Of a stretch of 64,000 nt of DNA, positions 55,783-63,930 are shown one piece after another. This DNA comes from JACPNO01 sp963825405 (GTDB lineage Bacteria > Acidobacteriota > Terriglobia > Bryobacterales > Bryobacteraceae): NCBI GenBank assembly GCA_963825405.1, contig CAWGTB010000003.1, positions 1,054,001 to 1,118,000 of the forward strand, written 5' to 3'. The position numbers were made by a program, and so were the translations under genes. The first letter of the stretch is position 1. Every line of letters begins with the position of its first letter. Below the pieces are notes generated by a model. The model was not told the origin of the DNA. It saw only the letters and a program-made list of their open reading frames with translations, and did not search any database.

Positions 55783-56346
55783 TCATGCAGCGCCCCCAGC
55801 GCGCCGGACGTAAACCTTTTTAAATCTTTGTTTAGCGCGATGCACCAGAACCCGCAAATAGCCGCCATCCACGCCGAATTGGTGGCAAACCTGTTCGGTG
55901 GGCTTCTCTTCCAGGAACAGCGCGCGTAGCAGGCCGCGATCTTTTTCGGTCAATTCGGCCAACACGGCTTCCACCTCGCGGCGGTGCTGCTGGTTGATCA
56001 GCGGCGCATCCAAATCCTGGCTGAGATCGGGCGGATCGGCGGTCACGCCATTGGTCGGTTCGTGAATCCGTGCTTTGCGGATCAGCTCCATCGCGACATT
56101 GTTGCAAACCGAATTCACGAAGGCCCCAAAGCGCTCGGGATGCTGCACCATGCCGCGCTCGACCGCGCTCAGTACGCGAAGGAGCGTTTCCTGCTGGATG
56201 TCCTCCAACAACTCGGTAGAGAAAACGCGCCAGCGGCATTTCAAGTAAATCAGCTCGCGGAAATAGGCGGAGAAGTGCTCTCCGACGATGGGGTCGCCCT
56301 GTTTTAGCCGTTCGAGGTAATCGCTAGTAAAGGATTGAAATTTCAA
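55783..56346 (-). CDS. ECF-type RNA polymerase sigma factor
   Basis: About 187 residues. Region 2: Y-L-K-C-R-W-R-V-F-S, E-L-L-E-D-I-Q-Q-E-T-L-L-R-V-L, and F-V-N-S-V-C-N-N-V-A-M-E-L-I-R-K. Region 4: E-K-D-R-G-L-L-R-A-L-F-L, V-D-G-G-Y-L-R-V-L-V-H-R-A-K-Q-R-F. The frame is open to 56451, but the first 35 codons look non-coding and overlap the divergent candidate RNA promoter; TTG 56346 is a reasonable start. It probably drives its own operon including the CHAT protease. Confidence 0.88.
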   Translation of the reverse strand: MKFQSFTSDYLERLKQGDPIVGEHFSAYFRELIYLKCRWRVFSTELLEDIQQETLLRVLSAVERGMVQHPERFGAFVNSVCNNVAMELIRKARIHEPTNGVTADPPDLSQDLDAPLINQQHRREVEAVLAELTEKDRGLLRALFLEEKPTEQVCHQFGVDGGYLRVLVHRAKQRFKKVYVRRAGGAA

Positions 56347-56373
56347 TTCGTTCCGAGCCTGGGAGTCTTGAAT

Positions 56374-56379
56374 ATTATA
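56374..56379 (-). promoter_or_regulatory. -10 hexamer TATAAT of the sigma/CHAT operon
   Basis: Perfect consensus on the minus strand, 28 bases upstream of the TTG at 56346. The -35 is weak, as expected if the cognate sigma or an activator is used. Confidence 0.4.
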
Positions 56380-56385
56380 ACCGGC

Positions 56386-56414
56386 TTGGAAGAACTTTCG
56401 CGCTGTGCTATCTT
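56386..56414 (+). promoter_or_regulatory. Divergent promoter TTGGAA-N17-TATCTT with extended -10
   Basis: Hexamers TTGGAA (56386-56391) and TATCTT (56409-56414) with exactly 17 bases between and TG-C before the -10. It points away from the sigma operon, toward the terminator at 56504-56545. Confidence 0.45.
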
Positions 56415-56420
56415 TGCGGG

Positions 56421-56545
56421 TGCCCCGATGCGAAGGGGACCAAGAAGTCACTCACACAGGGTCAAATCATTTCGACGCGGCGCAGGCAAAACGCCTGTTC
56501 CCAGGCGGCACCGGCTGAAAAGCTTGTGCCGCCTTCTGTTTTTTG
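56421..56545 (+). ncRNA. Candidate small RNA between carB and the sigma/CHAT operon
   Basis: A promoter on the plus strand (TTGGAA-N17-TGCTATCTT region) and an intrinsic terminator bracket about 125 bases that hold no plausible coding frame. The interior can fold into CCCC-loop-GGGG (near 56433), CAGGC-AAAAC-GCCTG (near 56483-56497) and the terminator stem. It does not match tmRNA, SRP RNA, 6S RNA or a riboswitch that I know. No plus-strand gene ends here, so the terminator needs another explanation. Expression is unproven. Confidence 0.4.
56504..56545 (+). terminator. Rho-independent terminator on the plus strand
   Basis: Stem GGCGGCAC (56504-56511) / GTGCCGCC (56526-56533), 14-base loop, followed by TTCTGTTTTTT. 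The strongest intrinsic-terminator structure in the window; its orientation is opposite to carB. Confidence 0.7.
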
Positions 56546-56550
56546 AGGGG

Positions 56551-59500
56551 CTAGACCGCGGTTTTCTTTTCCGCGTGGATTTGCTGCAGGCTCCAGACGC
56601 GGATCGGATCGCGCTGGCTGGCCGTGATGGCTTCGACTGCTGCGCGTGCGCCGCTTAAAGTCGTAATGCATGGCACGCGATACTGCACGGCGCCGCGACG
56701 TATAGCCCGCTCATCGGAAAATGATACTGCGCCCGCCGCCGTATAAATCACCAGGTGGACAGAGCCTGCCTTTAGCAAATCCACCGCGTTGGGGCGGCCT
56801 TCGTTCACTTTGAACACCGTCTTGCAGCGCAGACCTGCGGCTTCGATAGCCGCCGCCGTGCCGCGAGTAGCGACTAGCTGAAAGCCGAGATCGGCGAAAC
56901 GCTTGGCCACTTGCACGGCGTCGTTTTTGTAGCGGTCGTTGACGCTGATGAACACCGTGCCTTTGGCCGGTAGCGGCGTGCCGGCGCTCAACTGCGCTTT
57001 GGCAAACGCTTCGCCGAAACTCGCGCCCACGCCCATCACTTCGCCAGTCGAGCGCATCTCCGGTCCCAGCACCGGATCGACGCCGGGGAATTTATTGAAC
57101 GGGAACACCGGCGATTTCACGAAACTCTGCGGCACCGGCAATCGGCCTGACGTGATGCCGCCGGTGAGATAGGCGAAGTCGGCAATTTTGCGTCCCAGCA
57201 TCAGGCCCACCGCGATTTTCGGCAGGGGAACGCCGGTGGCCTTGCTCACATAGGGCACCGTCCGCGAAGCGCGCGGGTTGACCTCCAGCACGTAAACCTT
57301 GCCGTCCTGGATGGCATATTGCACATTCATCAGGCCGACCACTTTGAGCGCCAGCGCGAGGCGCACGGTGTAATCTTCGATGGTCGCCATGTCGCGCGCG
57401 CTAAGCGAAATCGCGGGCAGCACGCAGGAACTGTCGCCGGAATGAACGCCGGCTTCTTCGATGTGCTCCATGACGCCGGCGATCAGCACGCTCTCACCGT
57501 CACCGAGAGCATCGACGTCGATTTCAGTGGCGTCTTCCAGGAAGCGGTCGATCAGCACTGGGCGATCCTGGGAGAATGTCACGGCCTCGCGCATGTAGCG
57601 GCGCACGGTGTCTTCTTCATACGCAATCACCATGGCGCGCCCGCCCAGCACGTAACTGGGCCGCACCAGCACCGGATACCCGATGCGTCGGGCGACTTCG
57701 CAAGCTTGCTCCGCACTAGTCGCCGAACCGTTGGCGGGGCAGGGAATGCCGAGCTCATCAAGCAGGCGGCCGAAGCGTTTGCGGTCTTCGGCGAGATCGA
57801 TATCTTCGGGATCGGTCCCGATGATCGGCACGCCCGCTTTCTTGAGCGGTATGGCTAGGGTGAGCGGCGTTTGCCCGCCGAACTGCACGATCACGCCGTC
57901 CGGCTTTTCGGTGTCGTAGATATTCAGGACGTTTTCCAGGGTGAGCGGCTCGAAGTAGAGGCGATCGCTAGTGTCGTAATCGGTCGAGACGGTTTCGGGA
58001 TTGCAGTTGACCATGATGGACTCGACGTCCATCTGCTGCAGCGCGAACGAAGCATGGCAGCAGCAATAATCGAACTCGATGCCCTGACCGATGCGATTGG
58101 GGCCGCTGCCCAGAATCATGACTTTTTTGCGTGAACTCGGATCGGCCTCGCACTGCGCTTCATAGCTGGAATACAGGTACGGCGTGAAGCTCTCGAACTC
58201 GGCCGAGCAGGTATCCACGCGATTGAACACGGCGCGCACGCCCAGCGATTTGCGGTGCGCGCGCACTTCGAGCTCGGTCGAGCCCCAGGACTTTGCCAGC
58301 TGTGAATCCGAGATGCCGTTGCGTTTGGCACGCAGCAGCTCATCGCGTCCGGCAGCCGCGAGCGTCCCGCCCTGCATGCTTTGTTCCAGCTCCACCACTT
58401 CGCGGACCTGTTCCAAAAACCAGGGGTCGATGCGGGTCATTTCGTGGATCTGCGCCACGGTCCAGCCGCTCGCGAACGCAAAGCGGATGTAGCCCAGGCG
58501 ATCCGGTGTCGGCGTGATCAGCTTCTGCGGAATCAGCGCGGTGTCGAATTTTTCCGAGCCAAATGCCTTGCCGGATTCCAGGCTGCGAATGCCTTTCCAC
58601 ATGGCCTGCTTGAAGGTGCGGCCGATGGCCATCACCTCGCCGACCGATTTCATTTGCGTGCCCAGCGTGTTGTCGGCGCCGGGGAATTTCTCAAACTGCC
58701 ACTTGGGAATTTTGACGACGACGTAGTCGATGGTTGGCTCGAAGCAGGCAGGTGTGGTCTTGGTGATGTCGTTGCGGATTTCGTCCAGGCGGTAGCCCAC
58801 GGCCAGTTTGGCGGCTATTTTGGCGATGGGAAACCCGGTGGCTTTCGAAGCCAGCGCCGAGCTGCGCGAAACGCGCGGGTTCATCTCGATCACCACCATG
58901 CGGCCGTTCAACGGATTGATGGCGAACTGCACATTCGATCCGCCGGTGTCGACGCCGATCTCGCGCAGGCAGCGAATCGCGCCATCGCGCATCATCTGAT
59001 ATTCGCGGTCGGTAAGCGTCTGCGCAGGCGCGACGGTGATCGAATCGCCGGTGTGTACGCCCATCGGATCGAAATTTTCGATAGAGCAGACGATGATGAC
59101 GTTGTCGGCCAGATCGCGCATCACTTCCAGCTCGTATTCTTTCCAGCCGAGCACGCTTTCCTCGATCAGCACTTCGTGCACGGGCGAAAGATCGAGGCCG
59201 CGCTCCAGAATTTCTTCCAGTTCTTCCTGGTTGTAGGCGATGCCGCTGCCGCTGCCGCCGAGCGTGAAACTGGGCCGCAGAATTACCGGATAGCCGGCGC
59301 GTGAGGCGAAATCCAGGCCGCCGGCGATGTTGCTGACGAGTTGTGATTGCGGCGTTTCCAAGCCGATCCCACGCATCGCATCTTTGAACAGCAGCCGGTC
59401 CTCGGCCTTTTTGATGGCGTCGATCTTCGCGCCGATGAGTTCCACGCCGTATTTTTCCAGCACGCCGGATTCAGCCAGCTCGACCGAAAGATTCAGCCCG

Positions 59501-59781
59501 GTCTGCCCGCCGACAGTGGACAGCAGCGCATCGGGCCGCTCCTGCCGGATAATTTCTTCCAGATAAGCCTTGGTCAGCGGCTCGACGTACGTGCGGTCGG
59601 CGAGTTCCGGATCGGTCATGATGGTGGCCGGATTGGAATTCACCAGGATGACTTCGTAGCCATCGGCCCGCAGCGCTTTGGCGGCTTGCGTGCCGGAGTA
59701 ATCAAACTCACAAGCTTGGCCGATGACGATGGGGCCGGAGCCGACGATCAGGATGCGATGCAGGTCGTTTCTTCGGGGCAT
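56551..59781 (-). CDS. carB: Carbamoyl-phosphate synthase large subunit
   Basis: Intact 1,076 residues, full family length. It makes carbamoyl phosphate from ammonia (supplied by CarA), bicarbonate and two ATP for pyrimidine and arginine synthesis. N-terminal half: I-L-I-V-G-S-G-P-I-V-I-G-Q-A-C-E-F-D, then the first ATP-grasp (R-P-S-F-T-L-G-G-S-G-S-G). The second half repeats this with G-S-G-P-N-R-I-G-Q-G-I-E-F-D and R-P-S-Y-V-L-G-G-R-A-M. The allosteric MGS domain is at about residue 935 to the end. Its start is 3 bases after the carA stop. Confidence 0.97.
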   Translation of the reverse strand: MPRRNDLHRILIVGSGPIVIGQACEFDYSGTQAAKALRADGYEVILVNSNPATIMTDPELADRTYVEPLTKAYLEEIIRQERPDALLSTVGGQTGLNLSVELAESGVLEKYGVELIGAKIDAIKKAEDRLLFKDAMRGIGLETPQSQLVSNIAGGLDFASRAGYPVILRPSFTLGGSGSGIAYNQEELEEILERGLDLSPVHEVLIEESVLGWKEYELEVMRDLADNVIIVCSIENFDPMGVHTGDSITVAPAQTLTDREYQMMRDGAIRCLREIGVDTGGSNVQFAINPLNGRMVVIEMNPRVSRSSALASKATGFPIAKIAAKLAVGYRLDEIRNDITKTTPACFEPTIDYVVVKIPKWQFEKFPGADNTLGTQMKSVGEVMAIGRTFKQAMWKGIRSLESGKAFGSEKFDTALIPQKLITPTPDRLGYIRFAFASGWTVAQIHEMTRIDPWFLEQVREVVELEQSMQGGTLAAAGRDELLRAKRNGISDSQLAKSWGSTELEVRAHRKSLGVRAVFNRVDTCSAEFESFTPYLYSSYEAQCEADPSSRKKVMILGSGPNRIGQGIEFDYCCCHASFALQQMDVESIMVNCNPETVSTDYDTSDRLYFEPLTLENVLNIYDTEKPDGVIVQFGGQTPLTLAIPLKKAGVPIIGTDPEDIDLAEDRKRFGRLLDELGIPCPANGSATSAEQACEVARRIGYPVLVRPSYVLGGRAMVIAYEEDTVRRYMREAVTFSQDRPVLIDRFLEDATEIDVDALGDGESVLIAGVMEHIEEAGVHSGDSSCVLPAISLSARDMATIEDYTVRLALALKVVGLMNVQYAIQDGKVYVLEVNPRASRTVPYVSKATGVPLPKIAVGLMLGRKIADFAYLTGGITSGRLPVPQSFVKSPVFPFNKFPGVDPVLGPEMRSTGEVMGVGASFGEAFAKAQLSAGTPLPAKGTVFISVNDRYKNDAVQVAKRFADLGFQLVATRGTAAAIEAAGLRCKTVFKVNEGRPNAVDLLKAGSVHLVIYTAAGAVSFSDERAIRRGAVQYRVPCITTLSGARAAVEAITASQRDPIRVWSLQQIHAEKKTAV

Positions 59782-59784
59782 CGC

Positions 59785-60912
59785 TTAATTTTTCCCCGCC
59801 ATCAGTTTTAAAAAATCATCAAACAAGTACAGCGAATCGTGCGGCCCGGGCGCGGCTTCGGGATGGTATTGCACGCTGAAGACCGGATAGCGGCGGTGGC
59901 GAAAACCTTCCAGCGTTTCATCGTTGAGATTCACATGGGTGAACTCGACGTCGGAAGGGTTGAGCGAATCGCGATCCACGGCAAATCCGTGATTGTGCGA
60001 CGTGATCTCGACGCGCTGCGTGAGTTGATTGAGCACCGGATGATTGGCGCCGCGGTGTCCGAATTTCAGCTTGTAGGTTTTGCCGCCGAAGGCCAGGCCG
60101 AGAATCTGCTGGCCGAGACAAATCCCGAAGATCGGCGTCTTGCCGATGAGCTTGCGCACGTTGACGATCTGCGCTTGCAGCGGCTCCGGATCGCCGGGGC
60201 CGTTGGAGAGAAACACGCCGTCCGGCTTGAGCGCGAGAACATCTTCCGCGGAAGTGAGCGAAGGAACCACGGTGACGCGGCAGCCCACTTGCACTAGCCG
60301 CCGCAGGATGTTGCGCTTGATCCCGTAGTCGTAGGCCACGACGTGATAACGCGGCTCAGGCGCGCGCCCCACGTCCTGCGAGGGCGAGCAAGCGTCCACA
60401 GGGTGAGTCCATTCGTAAACCGCCGTGGTGGAAACGCGGCTGGCGAGATCGAGTCCAGCCATGGTCGGAATGTTTCGCGCTTTTTCGACGAGCTTCGCGC
60501 CGTCGCGCTCGGTCGCGGAAAGCACGCCGCGCATGACGCCGCGGGTTCGCAGGTGACGGACCAGTGCGCGCGTGTCCAACTCAGAAACCACAGGGATGTT
60601 GTTCTTCTCGAGATACGCGCGGGCTTCCTGATCGGAGCGCCAGTTACTCGCCATCGGCGAAAACTCGCGCACGACCAGCCCCTCGATATACGGATGCGCG
60701 GCTTCTTCGTCGTCGACGTTGGTGCCGTAGTTGCCGATTTGCGGATTGGTAAGAATAACAATCTGCCCGGCATAGGAAGGGTCAGTGAAGATTTCCTGAT
60801 AGCCGGTGAGCGCCGTGTTGAATACGACTTCGCCGGCACGCTCTACAGGCGCACCAAAATTCCGGCCTTCGAAGACGGTTCCGTCCTCCAAGGCAAGGAT
60901 TGCTGATTCCAA
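59785..60912 (-). CDS. carA: Carbamoyl-phosphate synthase small (glutaminase) subunit
   Basis: Intact 375 residues. The N-terminal CPSase small domain (L-E-D-G-T-V-F-E-G-R-N-F-G-A) is followed by a class I glutamine amidotransferase: nucleophile Cys265 in G-I-C-L-G-Q-Q-I-L, and the His-Glu pair in Y-H-P-E-A near the end. It transfers ammonia through a tunnel to CarB. The start is TTG 60912, with GGAGG about 10 bases upstream. Same strand and 3-base spacing to carB show an operon. No attenuator was seen in the 70 bases upstream. Confidence 0.96.
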   Translation of the reverse strand: MESAILALEDGTVFEGRNFGAPVERAGEVVFNTALTGYQEIFTDPSYAGQIVILTNPQIGNYGTNVDDEEAAHPYIEGLVVREFSPMASNWRSDQEARAYLEKNNIPVVSELDTRALVRHLRTRGVMRGVLSATERDGAKLVEKARNIPTMAGLDLASRVSTTAVYEWTHPVDACSPSQDVGRAPEPRYHVVAYDYGIKRNILRRLVQVGCRVTVVPSLTSAEDVLALKPDGVFLSNGPGDPEPLQAQIVNVRKLIGKTPIFGICLGQQILGLAFGGKTYKLKFGHRGANHPVLNQLTQRVEITSHNHGFAVDRDSLNPSDVEFTHVNLNDETLEGFRHRRYPVFSVQYHPEAAPGPHDSLYLFDDFLKLMAGKN

Positions 60913-60982
60913 TTAGGCTGTCCTCCAGGGGAGATGGTAATTTCCATTCTAGCCCAAGGGAATGGGTGAATGCTTGCTGAAT

Positions 60983-62044
60983 TTATTCCAGGCGCACCGG
61001 TTTGTCGTAGCCCGTCATTTCCAGATAACCGACGCCGGTTTGCGATCCCGAATAACGCACCGCGCCTTCCCAGTAGCTGGGGCCGGCGGCATCGAGCGCG
61101 CGTAGTTCCTGCTCCTTGAGCGCGGCTTCGGCAACCAGCGAAATATTGAGCGACGGTACGCGCACTTGCCAGCGCACCGGATAGCTGCCCGTGGTTTGCG
61201 GACTGGTCCAGCGTTCGAGCGGCGTCAGCGAAAAATCTTCGCGCGAGAGATGGCGCGCGCGGCCCTGCGCGTCCACATACGTTCCGGCGGAGTAGGGATC
61301 GGTGGTGCCGTCTTTGCGACGCAGTTGGAACAGCATCAGCTCGCGATTGTCGTCAAGCTGAATGCTGAACCAGTCCCAGCCGACTTGCGTGTCTTCCAAT
61401 TGATGCGTGAACCATTCGTGATCCATCCACGCGGTTCCGGTAACGGCTTGCTTGGCTCCGCCGGAGTGAATCTCGCCCGAGACCGCCAGCCGGGAAAATG
61501 AAACGTAATGCGACGCGCGGCCTTGCCCTTCGGCCTTCTGGCTCACGCCGTTGATTCCGTGAACGACGGGCGGCTTGAGCGGATCGAGGCGCAGTTCAAA
61601 GCTGAAATCGCTGGCCGTCGCGCGTAGCGTTTGCTTCACGCCATCCCATGTAGCCGACCAGTTTCCGTTCCAGACGCGTTGTTGCTCGAAGCTTGCGCCC
61701 GCCAATCCAGGCCCGGCGCGATTCAAACGCTGCTCGGAATGAAAGCGGCGGCCGTTGATGTCGGTAAGCGCCAGGTGAGCCAGGTACAAATCGTCCACGC
61801 GCCACGCGGAACGATTTTCGCTCGCGCCGCGATGCTCGGCCTGCCGGAAGAAAACCAACTCGAAGCCGAATCGCTGGCCATCGGCGGCGTGCACGTTGCC
61901 GGTGTAATACCACCACTCGGTGCGAAATTCGGGGTGCTCGAAATGGTCGCGGGGAAAACTGTAATGGTAGCCGGGCAGAGCTTCGCGATAGACAGGGTCG
62001 CTCGCGGCCAGCAGCGCCGCGCATAGCCAGAGCGAGAACTTCAC
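60983..62044 (-). CDS. AttH/CrtC-like lipocalin protein, exported
   Basis: Intact 353 residues. Two lipocalin-like halves related to AttH and carotenoid 1,2-hydratase: F-P-R-D-H-F-E-H-P-E-F-R-T-E-W-W-Y-Y and G-T-A-W-M-D-H-E-W-F-T-H, then G-W-D-W-F-S-I-Q-L-D-D-N-R-E-L-M-L-F and Y-W-E-G-A-V-R-Y. The N-terminal stretch (L-W-L-C-A-A-L-L-A-A-S) is a signal peptide. Many acidobacterial homologues accompany ABC transporters; none is adjacent here. The GTG start has TATGAT exactly 6 bases upstream. Confidence 0.9.
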   Translation of the reverse strand: MKFSLWLCAALLAASDPVYREALPGYHYSFPRDHFEHPEFRTEWWYYTGNVHAADGQRFGFELVFFRQAEHRGASENRSAWRVDDLYLAHLALTDINGRRFHSEQRLNRAGPGLAGASFEQQRVWNGNWSATWDGVKQTLRATASDFSFELRLDPLKPPVVHGINGVSQKAEGQGRASHYVSFSRLAVSGEIHSGGAKQAVTGTAWMDHEWFTHQLEDTQVGWDWFSIQLDDNRELMLFQLRRKDGTTDPYSAGTYVDAQGRARHLSREDFSLTPLERWTSPQTTGSYPVRWQVRVPSLNISLVAEAALKEQELRALDAAGPSYWEGAVRYSGSQTGVGYLEMTGYDKPVRLE

Positions 62045-62050
62045 TCAGCC

Positions 62051-62056
62051 ATCATA
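62051..62056 (-). promoter_or_regulatory. -10 hexamer TATGAT, 6 bases before GTG 62044
   Basis: TATGAT on the minus strand followed by GGCTGA and GTG. Confidence 0.5.
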
Positions 62057-62069
62057 AGGAATCGCCGGT

Positions 62070-62960
62070 TCAATGCGTGACCTGATGAGGCGCCGATCCG
62101 TCGGCGTTCATGAGCCAGATTTCCACTCGCCCCGTGCGATTGCTTTGAAACGCGATGCGCTTGCCATCGGGAAACCAGGACGGCGTCTCGTCGAGATACG
62201 GTTGATCGTGAGCAGCGAGCTTGCGCGCCGTGCCGGTTGCGGCGTCCACAATCCAGATGTGCGCGATGTTTTCCTGCTTGGAATACCGGCCGACCTGGAC
62301 AGCGAACTGGCTGCCGTCCGCGGACCACGCCGGCCATTCCACATGCCCTTCCGCGGGCGGAATGTGTGAGATTTGACGCCGCGCCGATCCATCGGCGTTC
62401 ATGATCCAGACATCAGACGCCCCGCTTTTCTCTCGCCAGGTGAAAGCGATTTGCTTGCCGTCGGGTGACCACCTGCCCAGCCACACCGGCGACGATCCGT
62501 CAGTGAGTTGGAGCGCGTGCGCGCCGTCGAGTCCCGCCATCATCAATCGCGCTACGGGATACGGATCAACCGAATACGTAATGCGTTTGCCATCTGGGGA
62601 TAGGGCTGGACTGCGGCCCGTCACGCTGCCGATCTCGCGCTGATTCTTGCCGTCAGGATCGATCGCGTAGATATGGCTGGTTTCATCCACTTTCACAGAG
62701 AACAGAACCTGGCCATCCGCCGTCCAGGCAGGAGGACTCTTCTGTTCGGCGGTGTGGGTGAGCTGGACTTCGCCGGTTCCATCCGCGGCAATGACGTAAA
62801 CATCGTCAGCGCCGCCGCGATTTGAGATGAAAGCAATGCGCGAACCGTCCGGCGAAACCGATGGCAAGCCCCCATGAATCATTGGCGGAGCGGGTTGGGC
62901 GTTGATGATTTGCAGCCACGCACCGAGAACCATCGTGACGGCAATCGGGCGATTGAGCAC
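62070..62960 (-). CDS. TolB-like PD40 beta-propeller protein
   Basis: Intact 296 residues. A signal-like start (I-A-V-T-M-V-L-G-A-W-L) is followed by six or so blades with S-P-D-G or A-D-G turns: V-S-P-D-G-S-R-I-A-F, L-S-P-D-G-K-R-I-T, W-S-P-D-G-K-Q-I-A-F, F-P-D-G-K-R-I-A-F. The pattern I-W-L-M-N-A-D-G-S is typical of secreted TolB-type propellers that bind proteins or polysaccharides. It lies 25 bases upstream of the AttH-like gene on the same strand, so both may be one message. The start is a GTG at 62960. Confidence 0.87.
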   Translation of the reverse strand: MLNRPIAVTMVLGAWLQIINAQPAPPMIHGGLPSVSPDGSRIAFISNRGGADDVYVIAADGTGEVQLTHTAEQKSPPAWTADGQVLFSVKVDETSHIYAIDPDGKNQREIGSVTGRSPALSPDGKRITYSVDPYPVARLMMAGLDGAHALQLTDGSSPVWLGRWSPDGKQIAFTWREKSGASDVWIMNADGSARRQISHIPPAEGHVEWPAWSADGSQFAVQVGRYSKQENIAHIWIVDAATGTARKLAAHDQPYLDETPSWFPDGKRIAFQSNRTGRVEIWLMNADGSAPHQVTH

Positions 62961-63016
62961 ACAGAATAGACGGTGAGGCAGTCAAAGCGTTTGACGGAAA
63001 TTTCTGCATTTTTCCC

Positions 63017-63054
63017 TTGACATGGTCCAGATAAATAGGTAACCATACGGTTAC
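63017..63054 (+). promoter_or_regulatory. ArsR-type promoter with palindromic operator
   Basis: TTGACA (63017-63022) is a consensus -35, and GTAACC-N4-GGTTAC (63039-63054) is a perfect inverted repeat overlapping the -10 place. This is the arrangement expected for autorepression by the ArsR protein encoded at 63061. Confidence 0.6.
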
Positions 63055-63060
63055 GTAATT

Positions 63061-63387
63061 ATGCTGACTCAAGAAGCGCAGGTATTTCACGCCGTTGCCG
63101 ACGCCACCCGGCGCGCCATCCTCGATCGTCTGCAGGAGGGCGGCAAGCCGGTCAACGAAATAGCTGAGGCATTTCCGGTGAGCCGTCCGGCGATCTCGAA
63201 GCATTTGCGGATTTTGCATGAAGCCAGGCTGGTCACGGAAATGCGGAAAGGGCGCCATCGCGTGTATCGGCTGAATCCTGAGCCGCTGCGCGACGTGGAT
63301 CGCTGGCTGCAGCAGTACCGGCGCTTCTGGAGCATCAATCTCGCCAATTTAAAAAAACACGTGGAAGGGAAGGGAACAAAGCGATGA
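63061..63387 (+). CDS. ArsR-family repressor of an AHSA1 gene
   Basis: A 108-residue winged-helix protein: F-H-A-V-A-D-A-T-R-R-A-I-L-D-R-L, P-V-N-E-I-A-E-A-F-P-V-S-R-P-A-I-S-K-H-L, L-H-E-A-R-L-V-T-E-M-R-K-G-R-H-R-V-Y. It lacks the Cys clusters of metal sensors and belongs to the group paired with SRPBCC proteins. It probably represses itself and its partner through the GTAACC-N4-GGTTAC site. The stop overlaps the next start. Confidence 0.92.
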   Translation: MLTQEAQVFHAVADATRRAILDRLQEGGKPVNEIAEAFPVSRPAISKHLRILHEARLVTEMRKGRHRVYRLNPEPLRDVDRWLQQYRRFWSINLANLKKHVEGKGTKR

Positions 63388-63851
63388 AAGTGGAAATTCA
63401 GGGCGACGCCATTGTCGCCGAGATCGAAATCGAAGCGGCGCCCGAGGATGTGTTCGACGCGCTGGTGACACCGGAGGATCTTGCCGCGTGGTGGGGAGCC
63501 GACGGCATGTACCGCACCGGCAACTGGCGCATCGACTTGCGCGCCGGAGGCAACTGGAGCTGTGAAGCGCGCGGCGCCACGGGAACCGTCAGCACCGTGC
63601 ACGGCGTTTACACCGAGGTGGACAGGCCGCGTAGTTTGGCTTACACCTGGAACCCGAGCTGGGATCCGATTCCTGCCACCACGGTCCGCTACACGCTCGA
63701 GCCGACAGCGCGGGGAACGCAAGTGCACGTTGTCCATTCCGGATTCGCCGGACAGCAGAAGTCGCAGCAAGGCCACACCGAAGGCTGGCAGCGAGTATTC
63801 GGATGGCTGGCTGCTTACTGCGCCCAGAAGAAGGCGGCGGTATCGACATAA
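63384..63851 (+). CDS. SRPBCC (AHSA1-like) lipid or ligand-binding protein
   Basis: A 155-residue START-like domain: I-E-A-A-P-E-D-V-F-D-A-L-V-T-P-E-D-L-A-A-W-W and F-A-G-Q-Q-K-S-Q-Q-G-H-T-E-G-W-Q-R-V-F-G-W. This group binds hydrophobic ligands or interacts with chaperones. It is translationally coupled to the ArsR repressor (overlap ATGA), so ligand binding by the repressor should raise its level. No catalytic role can be assigned. Confidence 0.9.
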   Translation: MKVEIQGDAIVAEIEIEAAPEDVFDALVTPEDLAAWWGADGMYRTGNWRIDLRAGGNWSCEARGATGTVSTVHGVYTEVDRPRSLAYTWNPSWDPIPATTVRYTLEPTARGTQVHVVHSGFAGQQKSQQGHTEGWQRVFGWLAAYCAQKKAAVST

Positions 63852-63930
63852 AGCTAAGCAGTATTCTCCGGCGACATCCGCGAGCACGGGCTGCTAAAGT
63901 CACTCTGTTATCATTGAAAAATCCCCTTCA

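Noticed and set aside
55783..56451. Sigma factor starting at ATG 56451
   Set aside because: The first 35 codons are basic and Ser-rich without sigma similarity and overlap the divergent promoter; TTG 56346 fits better.
56421..56545. c-di-GMP (GEMM) riboswitch
   Set aside because: A CACAGGG-CAAA-like stretch is present, but the remaining conserved core does not match, and no gene lies downstream on the plus strand.
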